From Moraxellaceae bacterium (GTDB lineage: Bacteria > Pseudomonadota > Gammaproteobacteria > Pseudomonadales > Moraxellaceae): DNA of 10,049 nucleotides. The position numbers were made by a program, and so were the translations under genes. The notes beneath the pieces are model-generated. The model did no database searches and was not told the DNA's origin. It saw only the letters and a list, made by a program, of their open reading frames with translations. The stretch is from positions 1 to 10,049 of the forward strand of contig JASLCO010000011.1 of the NCBI GenBank assembly GCA_030146505.1. The letters are read 5' to 3'. Position 1 is the first letter of the stretch. Every line of letters starts with the position of its first letter. Shown here one piece after another: positions 1 to 5,305 of the stretch.

Positions 1-248
1 AACTGGTCAGCCGCGGACACGCGCAGCAAGGCACCCTTCTTCTGCACTTCCGCGCCATGGAAGGCGATGCCGGCTTCGGTCAGCGCACGGCTGGCGCTTT
101 CCAGCACAGCCTGGTCGGCCACCACCGCAGCACTGGAGCCGGAAATCTGGATGGCAGGCTCGTCCGGATAAAGATTGGGCAGGGAATAAACCACGCCGAC
201 CAGGACAACAACCAGGATCAGCAGGTATTTCCACAGGGGAAAACGCAT
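1..248 (-). CDS. secD: SecD, N-terminal part (protein translocase subunit), cut by window edge
   Basis: The first 82 codons of SecD, read leftwards from the ATG at 248 with no stop before the window edge. The protein opens MRFPLWKYLLILVVVLVGVV, a short basic start followed by one strongly hydrophobic membrane helix (about residues 8-22), then YSLPNLYPDEPAIQISG. This matches the SecD N-terminus (E. coli begins similarly with PLWKY, ALPNL, and a P-A-Q-I segment). SecD is an inner-membrane RND-like subunit that, with SecF, uses the proton motive force to help pull exported proteins through SecYEG. A GAGG ribosome site (255-258) lies 6 bases before the ATG. It follows yajC by 51 bp, the normal yajC-secD-secF order. 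Most of the protein, including the large periplasmic domain and remaining helices, is outside the window. Confidence 0.95.
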   Translation of the reverse strand, partial: MRFPLWKYLLILVVVLVGVVYSLPNLYPDEPAIQISGSSAAVVADQAVLESASRALTEAGIAFHGAEVQKKGALLRVSAADQ

Positions 249-268
249 GGGAAACCTCGGCAGGCCAT

Positions 269-286
269 GGCGGCCGCGCGGCCGCC
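269..286. repeat. Perfect 18-bp GC palindrome between yajC and secD
   Basis: Positions 269-286 read ggcggccgcgcggccgcc, identical to its own reverse complement and made only of G and C. It contains two abutting gcggccgc octamers (270-277 and 278-285). It lies inside the 51-bp yajC-secD gap, about 10 bp upstream of the secD ribosome site. In mRNA it could form a short stable hairpin near the secD translation start. No T-run follows in the direction of transcription, so it is not a standard intrinsic terminator. Any function is inference. Confidence 0.6.
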
Positions 287-299
287 GGCTTCATTTTCT

Positions 300-629
300 T
301 CAGATGTTCTTGATGGTGCCCTTGGGCAGGGTGGCCACCACGGAAGCGCGCTGCACCTTCACTTCCAGACCGTTGGCCAGTTCGATCACTGCGTAGTCGC
401 CGTCAATCTTCTGCACGGTGCCCAGCAGGCCACCGGCAAAGACCACTTCATCGCCCTTGGACAGGCCGTCCATGAGCGACTTGTGTTCTTTCTGGCGCTT
501 CAGTTGCGGACGCAGCAGCAGGAAATAAAAGACCACGGCAAAAATGCCGAGCATGACGAGCTGTCCGGTCATGGAAGGGCCAGCCGGCGCGCCGACATCG
601 GCATAGGCCTCGGAAATGAAAAAGCTCAT
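300..629 (-). CDS. yajC: YajC, Sec translocon accessory subunit
   Basis: A 109-residue protein beginning MSFFISEAYADVGAPAGPSM, with one membrane helix at about residues 22-39 (LVMLGIFAVVFYFLLLRP) and then a basic cytoplasmic segment (PQLKRQKEHKSLMDGLSKGDEV) and a small beta-rich domain (GGLLGTVQKIDGDYAVIEL). The helix followed by RPQxKRxKEH is the YajC signature, and family members are usually about 85-115 residues. YajC forms a membrane complex with SecD and SecF that assists SecYEG-dependent export. The frame is open for 17 more codons upstream to 680, but the ATG at 629 is preferred because a GGAG ribosome site sits 6 bases before it and the protein then begins as its relatives do. It lies 57 bp after tgt and 51 bp before secD, probably in the same operon. 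Confidence 0.95.
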   Translation of the reverse strand: MSFFISEAYADVGAPAGPSMTGQLVMLGIFAVVFYFLLLRPQLKRQKEHKSLMDGLSKGDEVVFAGGLLGTVQKIDGDYAVIELANGLEVKVQRASVVATLPKGTIKNI

Positions 630-635
630 GGGAGT

Positions 636-639
636 CTCC
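636..639 (-). promoter_or_regulatory. Ribosome binding site of yajC (decides the start)
   Basis: GGAG on the minus strand, 6 bases before the ATG at 629. It supports the 109-residue YajC over the 126-residue open frame starting at 680. Confidence 0.7.
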
Positions 640-686
640 AGCGAAACGAAAAAGCCCGGGCTGTCATAAATCTCTGACAAAACCCT

Positions 687-1805
687 TTAAATTGAAGGGG
701 TTGGAAGCCCCCGGGCGGCATAGAAGCCGTCCACAAAGCGCTGCAATGTACCCTGTTCAATTGCACCGCGCAAACCGGCCATCAAGGTCTGGTAATAGCG
801 CAGGTTATGGATGGTATTGAGCTGCGCGCCCAGCATTTCGCCGCATTTGTCGAGGTGGTGCAGATAGCCGCGGGAGAAGTTCCGGCAGGTGTAGCAATCG
901 CAGGCCGGATCCAGGGTGCCGGTGTCGGTCTTGTACTGGCTGTTGCGTATGCGCACGACGCCGGTGCTGGTGAAAAGATGACCATTGCGCGCATTACGCG
1001 TGGGCATCACGCAGTCGAACATGTCAACGCCGCGACGCACCGCTTCCACGATGTCTTCCGGCTTGCCCACGCCCATGAGGTAGCGCGGCTTGTCGGCCGG
1101 CATCTTGCCGGGCAGGAAATCCAGGATGCGCAGCATGTCTTCCTTGGGCTCTCCCACGGACAGACCACCAATGGCATAGCCGTGGAAACCGATCTCGTTC
1201 AGGCCGGCCAGCGATTCCTCGCGCAGGTTTTCATGCATTCCGCCCTGCACGATGCCGAAGAGGGCATTGGGGTTTTCATGGCGCTCGAATTCCGCCCTGG
1301 AGCGCCTGGCCCAGCGCATGGACAGCTCCATGGATTGGCGTGCCGTGTCCTGGTCGGCCGGATAAGGCGTGCACTCGTCAAAAATCATGACGATGTCCGA
1401 ACCCAGGTCACGCTGCACCTGCATGGAGATTTCCGGATTCAGGAAGACCCTGGAGCCGTCCACCGGCGAGGCAAAGGTGACGCCCTCCTCCGTGATCTTG
1501 CGCAGCTTGCCCAGCGAGAACACCTGGAAGCCGCCGGAATCGGTGAGTATGGGCTTGTCCCACTGGATGAAATCGTGCAGGTCGCCATGCTGCTTCACCA
1601 CTTCAACACCGGGGCGCAACCAGAGGTGGAAGGTATTGCCGAGGATGATTTCCGCGCCTATCTCGTGGATGTCGCGCGGCAGCATGCCCTTCACCGTGCC
1701 GTAAGTGCCCACCGGCATGAAGGCCGGCGTCTGCACCTTGCCGCGGGCAAACTCCAGCTCGCCACGGCGGGCACGGCCATCGCTGTTTTTGAGGGTGAAT
1801 TTCAT
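687..1805 (-). CDS. tgt: Queuine tRNA-ribosyltransferase (tRNA-guanine transglycosylase)
   Basis: A 372-residue Tgt, close to the usual bacterial length of about 375. The enzyme swaps guanine 34 in GUN-anticodon tRNAs (Asp, Asn, His, Tyr) for the queuine precursor preQ1. Key residues are in place with E. coli-like numbering: Asp89 in LTDSGGFQVF, nucleophile Asp264 in DMFDCVMPTRNARNG, substrate-pocket segments FGIVQGG (183-189) and GGLSVGE (213-219), and the zinc site Cys302, Cys304, Cys307 (CDCYTC) with His333. Nothing appears truncated. It follows queA by 104 bp, a gap holding an inverted pair of repeats, and precedes yajC by 57 bp. The ribosome site before the ATG at 1805 is weak (AGAGATAG about 5 bases upstream). 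The protein starts MKFTLKNSDGRARRG, as relatives do, so the start is well supported. Confidence 0.98.
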   Translation of the reverse strand: MKFTLKNSDGRARRGELEFARGKVQTPAFMPVGTYGTVKGMLPRDIHEIGAEIILGNTFHLWLRPGVEVVKQHGDLHDFIQWDKPILTDSGGFQVFSLGKLRKITEEGVTFASPVDGSRVFLNPEISMQVQRDLGSDIVMIFDECTPYPADQDTARQSMELSMRWARRSRAEFERHENPNALFGIVQGGMHENLREESLAGLNEIGFHGYAIGGLSVGEPKEDMLRILDFLPGKMPADKPRYLMGVGKPEDIVEAVRRGVDMFDCVMPTRNARNGHLFTSTGVVRIRNSQYKTDTGTLDPACDCYTCRNFSRGYLHHLDKCGEMLGAQLNTIHNLRYYQTLMAGLRGAIEQGTLQRFVDGFYAARGLPTPSI

Positions 1806-1826
1806 TTTCGCTATCTCTGGTTTTTT

Positions 1827-1861
1827 CTCCCTCTCCCTCCGGAAAAGGGTGGGGGTGAGGG
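1827..1861 (+). repeat. REP-like GC-rich element, copy 1 (inverted relative to copy 2)
   Basis: A ctccctctccctccgg block followed by aaaagggtgggggtgaggg. It aligns along its length with the reverse complement of 1901-1935 (tctccctccgg core, then a gggtgaggg end), with several mismatches. It sits just upstream of the tgt start. It resembles the short dispersed ccctctccc...gggtgaggg elements common in proteobacterial genomes. That resemblance is from memory and was not searched. Confidence 0.6.
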
Positions 1862-1900
1862 ACAGGCATCAAATCAACAGCAGTGACAGGTTAAAGGCCG

Positions 1901-1935
1901 CCCCTCACCCTAGCCTTCTCCCGGAGGGAGAGGGG
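1901..1935 (-). repeat. REP-like GC-rich element, copy 2, overlapping the end of queA
   Basis: On the minus strand it reads cccctctccctccgggagaa then ggctagggtgagggg. It contains an internal hairpin at 1914-1934, with arms of 9 bp (one G-T pair) around a gga loop. It faces copy 1 in the opposite orientation, with about 39 bp between them. The last codons of queA and its TAG stop (1910-1912) lie within it, so the element supplies the C-terminal tail of QueA. Confidence 0.65.
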
Positions 1936-2974
1936 ATGAACCAGCGCGTGTCAGGAACATCGCATCGCCATAACTGAAAAAGCGGTAACGCTGCGCCACC
2001 GCCTCGCGATAGGCCGCCATCACATTCTCGTAACCGGCAAAGGCAGAGACCAGCATGATGAGCGAGGATTCAGGCAGGTGGAAATTGGTGACGAGAGCAT
2101 CCACCACGCGCCAGTCATAGCCCGGGTAGATAAAGATATCGGTCTCACCCTCGTAAGGACGCAGCCATTCACCGGGCTCGGCGGCGCGCGCCGCCGTTTC
2201 CAGCGAACGCACCGAAGTCGTTCCCACAGCTACCACACGACCACCGCGGGCCTTGGTCTCGCGTATGGCGGCCACCGTTTCCGGCAAGACCGACAACCAC
2301 TCCGAATGCATCCTGTGCGAAACCACATCCTCGGCCTTCACCGGACGGAAAGTGCCGGCGCCCACATGCAGGGTGACATAAGCCCGCTGCACGCCCCGGG
2401 CCTCAAGTGCCGCAAAAACACTCTCGTCAAAATGCAGGCCGGCCGTAGGCGCTGCTGCAGAAGCCGCCTTTTCCGGATGCGCATAGACGGTCTGGTAGCG
2501 CTCGCTGTCCTCGTCTTCCGGGCGACGCGTCATATAGGGAGGCAGCGGAATTTCACCCTGCGCTGCCAGCACGGCCAGCACCGGCTCGGAAAAACGCAGA
2601 TGGAAGAGATCATCGACACGCCCCAGCATGTCGGCCTCCACGCCCTCGGCAAACTTCAAACGGCTGCCGGGCTTTGGGGAACGGCTGGCGCGCAGATGAC
2701 AAAGCACCTCATGGCTGCCCAGCACGCGCTCCACCAGCATTTCGATTCGACCGCCGCTTTCCTTCTCGCCAAAGAGGCGGGCCGCCAGCACGCGGGTGTC
2801 GTTCATCACCAGCAGGTCGCCCGGCTGCAACAGCCCCGGCAGGTCGGTAAAACGGCGATGCGCCAACGCGCCGCCGCTCTCCACGCAGAGCAGGCGCGAG
2901 GCCGAACGCACAGGCTCGGGATGCCGGGCAATGAGCTCGTCCGGAAGGTCGAAATGGAAGTCGCTGAGTTTCAT
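1910..2974 (-). CDS. queA: S-adenosylmethionine:tRNA ribosyltransferase-isomerase
   Basis: A 354-residue QueA (E. coli: 356). It transfers and rearranges the ribose of S-adenosylmethionine onto preQ1-modified tRNA to give epoxyqueuosine, the step after Tgt. Family segments are clear: MKLSDFHFDLPDELIARHP at the N-terminus, GDLLVMNDTRVLAARLFG (52-69), GEIPLPPYM (140-148), ERYQTVYA (158-165), PTAGLHF (176-182), HVGAGTFRPV (203-212), GTTSVRSLE (251-259) and TNFHLPESSL (296-305). The frame is open for another 95 codons upstream, but that part is antisense to a tRNA gene and is not coding; the ATG at 2974 gives the normal N-terminus. After FFSYGDAMFLTR the usual tail is replaced by AGSSPLPPGEG, encoded by a repeat element. 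It is the first gene of the queA-tgt-yajC-secD group. Confidence 0.97.
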   Translation of the reverse strand: MKLSDFHFDLPDELIARHPEPVRSASRLLCVESGGALAHRRFTDLPGLLQPGDLLVMNDTRVLAARLFGEKESGGRIEMLVERVLGSHEVLCHLRASRSPKPGSRLKFAEGVEADMLGRVDDLFHLRFSEPVLAVLAAQGEIPLPPYMTRRPEDEDSERYQTVYAHPEKAASAAAPTAGLHFDESVFAALEARGVQRAYVTLHVGAGTFRPVKAEDVVSHRMHSEWLSVLPETVAAIRETKARGGRVVAVGTTSVRSLETAARAAEPGEWLRPYEGETDIFIYPGYDWRVVDALVTNFHLPESSLIMLVSAFAGYENVMAAYREAVAQRYRFFSYGDAMFLTRAGSSPLPPGEG

Positions 2975-3014
2975 CGGAGGCCGCAAGGGCAGGAGGCTGG
3001 AAAACAGGCGCCGG

Positions 3015-3020
3015 AGTATA
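3015..3020 (-). promoter_or_regulatory. Possible -10 box of a queA promoter
   Basis: TATACT on the minus strand, 40 bp before the queA ATG and in a position to start a leader of about 30 bases. No good -35 box is seen 16-18 bp upstream, where the sequence is GC-rich. It is the only AT-rich hexamer of this kind in the gap. Weak call. Confidence 0.3.
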
Positions 3021-3093
3021 TCAGCGGCCGGCATCCGGAGCCTCCGGAAAACACGGCCCCGGCAAAGCCGCCACTTTTGCCCGGATTTCCACA

Positions 3094-3121
3094 TTGCAGG
3101 AATCCGGACGGCCCGTATAAT
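3094..3121 (+). promoter_or_regulatory. Sigma-70 promoter of tRNA-Leu
   Basis: TTGCAG at 3094-3099, a 16-bp spacer and a perfect TATAAT at 3116-3121 on the plus strand. The next bases, gccccgctccc, form a GC-rich discriminator of the kind found in stable-RNA promoters under stringent control. Transcription would begin near 3128, about 44 bases before the mature tRNA. Direct reading of the boxes; activity and stringent control are inferred. Confidence 0.8.
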
Positions 3122-3171
3122 GCCCCGCTCCCAGACCTGACCGGCCAGCCCGGCGGGTGCAAAGTCCCTGT

Positions 3172-3258
3172 GCCGGGATGGCGGAACTGGTAGACGCGGC
3201 GGACTCAAAATCCGTTGCCCTTGCGGGCGTGTCGGTTCGATTCCGACTCTCGGCACCA
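3172..3258 (+). tRNA. tRNA-Leu, anticodon CAA
   Basis: An 87-nt class II tRNA that folds well. The acceptor GCCGGGA pairs with TCTCGGC (one G-T), followed by an encoded ACCA. The D region contains TGGCGGAACTGGTAGACGC. The anticodon stem GCGGA/TCCGT encloses CTCAAAA, giving anticodon CAA (reads UUG). A long variable arm (gcccttgcgggc) identifies leucine. The T arm is GTCGG-TTCGATT-CCGAC. It is the only plus-strand gene here, divergent from queA and convergent with the operon to its right. Confidence 0.97.
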
Positions 3259-3394
3259 TTTATCTACGGCGTCCAGCCAAATCCTCAAACCGTTTCAGCA
3301 AGCCACTCCACCCCGGCTGCGGCGGGCAAAGCGCCACAACACACCACTCCCCCACCCAGTCACTGCTTCCGGCAGCACGCAGGCCGTGGCCGCC

Positions 3395-4174
3395 TCATTT
3401 CATTTCCCGCGCTGCCCGCAGGAAATCCAGGATCACCGGCGAACTGTCGAGCAGGCGCGAGGTGCTGGAATGGATTTCCGGGTGCCATTGCACGCCGCGC
3501 ACATAGCCGGTTCCCTGCCAGCTCACCGCCTCGATGAGGTGGTCGGGCGTGGAATACGCGTCCACGCAAAGATCATTGCCCAGTTCGCGTATGGCCTGAT
3601 GGTGGATGCTGGTGACGCGGCCTTCGCGCTGCGCCGGATAAAGCGCGGCCAGTGGCGAGTCCGCCACGATTTCTATGGGATGGGAATAATCCTCGGTGTA
3701 GTCCTTGCCATGGTGCGCATGCGCGCCGGGACACTGCGTGCCGATGTCCTGGAACAGCGAGCCGCCCAGCGCCACGTTGATGAGCTGGTGGCCGCGGCAG
3801 ATGCCGAGCACGGGCTTTTGCTGGATCACGAATTCCCAGAACAGCTCGGCCTCGTACTGGTCGCGGACGGAATCACCACGCCACTGTGGCTGCAACGGCT
3901 CCTCGCCATAGGCGCGCGGATCGACATCGCTGCCGCCCTGCAGTACCAGGCCGTCCAGCGCCGCCACATAGGCTTTCACCGAAAGATGGCGGCGGAACAC
4001 ACCACCACCCACTTCGATGGTGGGCACCATGAAGACCAGCGCCTCGTGCGCCATGATCCAGTGCGCAATGGATTGCTCCAGGTATTGCAGCGTGCGGTTG
4101 GCAAAACCCCATTCCACCGGGGGCGCGTGCAGCAGGCGCGCCGACAGGCCGATGCGCAAGTGCGGCCTGTTCAT
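3395..4174 (-). CDS. Class I glutamine amidotransferase / gamma-glutamyl hydrolase (PuuD-like, peptidase C26)
   Basis: A 259-residue protein with a complete class I amidotransferase catalytic set: nucleophile Cys126 in GICRGHQLIN, His231 and Glu233 in GVQWHPE, plus the conserved GLVLQGGSDVDP (75-86), ALGGSLFQD (135-143) and TSIHHQAI (188-195). These extra motifs place it in the C26 group that includes PuuD, which hydrolyses gamma-glutamyl-gamma-aminobutyrate, rather than among amidotransferases serving a synthetase. No second domain or signal peptide is seen, so it is cytoplasmic. Its ATG overlaps the stop of the YbdK-like ligase gene by 4 bp (ATGA) and has no clear ribosome site of its own, so it is probably translationally coupled. 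Inference: it cleaves, or releases glutamate from, a gamma-glutamyl compound made by that ligase. The true substrate is unknown. It is the last gene of the operon, and I see no clear terminator after it. Confidence 0.9.
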   Translation of the reverse strand: MNRPHLRIGLSARLLHAPPVEWGFANRTLQYLEQSIAHWIMAHEALVFMVPTIEVGGGVFRRHLSVKAYVAALDGLVLQGGSDVDPRAYGEEPLQPQWRGDSVRDQYEAELFWEFVIQQKPVLGICRGHQLINVALGGSLFQDIGTQCPGAHAHHGKDYTEDYSHPIEIVADSPLAALYPAQREGRVTSIHHQAIRELGNDLCVDAYSTPDHLIEAVSWQGTGYVRGVQWHPEIHSSTSRLLDSSPVILDFLRAAREMK

Positions 4175-5289
4175 GCGCTACGCCAGCGCAGACACTGCAG
4201 GCGGACCAGTTCGGGCAGCGAGGCGCCTTCGTCGTGGAGCCGGCGCGCCCAGCTCGCATCATTGCCGCGCTCCTGCATGTCCGCCATGAGCGCGCGGCAA
4301 TGTCCGTCGACCTCCAGCTCTATGGCGTGGTTCTCGATGTTCTGCATGGTGGCCAGGATGTCTTCACGCAGGGTGCGGGCTTCGGCAGGCGACTCACGCA
4401 CCAGTTCGGCGTCAAGACCTGAGCGGCAGGCGCGAAAACGGTTGAAGTCATAGAAAGTGTAGAAATCCTCGCTGACCGGATGCGGCTTTTCCACCAGCAG
4501 CCAGCGCGCCAGCGCCTGGATGTAGCCGGCCAGGTTGCAGGCCTTGTGCAAGGTCATGGGCGTGTCCATCACGCGGATTTCCACCGTGCCGTATTCCGGC
4601 TTGGGGCGAATGTCCCAATAGAAATCCTTCATGGACCGGACCACGCCCGTTCTTTTCATTTTTTCAAAATAGGCTTCGAACTCGGCCCAGGAACAGACAA
4701 AAGGGGCACGCCCGGCCAACGGAAAAGGCCCGAAGGCATTGAGCCGGGCCGAATCGAAACCGGTATTGAAACCACGCACATAGGGCGAGGATGCCGACAG
4801 CGCAATGAAATGCGGAATGTAGCGCGACAGAGAGTGCATGAGGCCCACGGCCTCGTCGGCACCGGGACAGCCCACATGCACATGCTGGCCGAACACCGTG
4901 AGCTGGTTGCAGAGATAGCCATAGATATCGGCCAGGAAGCGGCCGCGCTGGTCTTCCACCAGTATCTGCTCGTCCCATTTCTGGAAAGGATGCGTGCCGC
5001 CACCGGCCACGCCCACGCCCAGGGAATCGGTCACGCCGAGGAGGACGGAGCGGATTTCCTGCAGCTCCTGCAGCGCCTGCGCCGGGCCAGCGCAAATGCC
5101 GGTGGAAACCTCCACCATGCTCAGCGTCATTTCCTGCTTGATCTCGCCCGGATATTGCTTGCCCGCCAGCAGGGGCAGCACTTCATGCGAACGCGGCGCC
5201 AGGTCGTAACCGTCGTTGTCGATGAGCTGCAACTCCAGCTCAATGCCCAGTGTCAGCGGCCGTGATGATGCAAATTCCAGCGGGGGCAT
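4171..5289 (-). CDS. ybdK: YbdK-family carboxylate-amine ligase (glutamate-cysteine ligase type 2-like)
   Basis: A 372-residue protein, the same length as E. coli YbdK. The GCS2 family fold is marked by LTLGIELELQLID (12-24, with the metal- and ATP-binding Glu residues), EMTLSMVEVSTG (53-64), GGGTHPFQKW (96-105), FGQHVHVG (133-140), SASSPY (165-170), DIRPKPEYGTVEIRVMD (226-242) and a His/Glu-rich C-terminal part. YbdK proteins join glutamate to amines such as cysteine through an ATP-dependent peptide-like bond, with weak glutamate-cysteine ligase activity known for E. coli YbdK; the physiological product is unclear. The open frame extends 52 codons further, but AGGAG (5297-5301) lies 7 bases before the ATG at 5289, and the upstream part reads into ligD. 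It starts 16 bp after ligD and overlaps the next gene by 4 bp. Confidence 0.9.
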   Translation of the reverse strand: MPPLEFASSRPLTLGIELELQLIDNDGYDLAPRSHEVLPLLAGKQYPGEIKQEMTLSMVEVSTGICAGPAQALQELQEIRSVLLGVTDSLGVGVAGGGTHPFQKWDEQILVEDQRGRFLADIYGYLCNQLTVFGQHVHVGCPGADEAVGLMHSLSRYIPHFIALSASSPYVRGFNTGFDSARLNAFGPFPLAGRAPFVCSWAEFEAYFEKMKRTGVVRSMKDFYWDIRPKPEYGTVEIRVMDTPMTLHKACNLAGYIQALARWLLVEKPHPVSEDFYTFYDFNRFRACRSGLDAELVRESPAEARTLREDILATMQNIENHAIELEVDGHCRALMADMQERGNDASWARRLHDEGASLPELVRLQCLRWRSA

Positions 5290-5296
5290 CCTGCCT

Positions 5297-5301
5297 CTCC
5301 T
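5297..5301 (-). promoter_or_regulatory. Ribosome binding site of the ybdK-like gene (decides the start)
   Basis: AGGAG on the minus strand, 7 bases before the ATG at 5289 and just past the ligD stop (5306-5308). It excludes the longer open frame starting at 5445 inside ligD. Confidence 0.75.
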
Positions 5302-5305
5302 TTTT

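Noticed and set aside
653..662. agcccgggct palindrome followed by a T-run on the minus strand, as a tgt terminator
   Set aside because: The stem would be only about 3 bp around a 4-base loop, too weak for an intrinsic terminator, and it lies within a conserved operon.
807..1886. Plus-strand open frame of 359 codons, and a similar one at 2078-3193
   Set aside because: Both are antisense shadows of tgt and queA.
2975..3259. N-terminal extension of QueA beginning VPRVGIEPTRP
   Set aside because: It is the antisense translation of the tRNA-Leu gene plus the intergenic region, a familiar spurious extension; the QueA family N-terminus starts at 2974.
3259..3394. Terminator for the tRNA or for the converging operon
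   Set aside because: Only short inverted repeats are present (for example ggccgtggcc at 3382-3391), with no proper T-run; nothing convincing.
3157..3537. Plus-strand open frame with MAELVDAADSKSVAL
   Set aside because: This is the sense translation of the tRNA-Leu gene, a well-known false protein.
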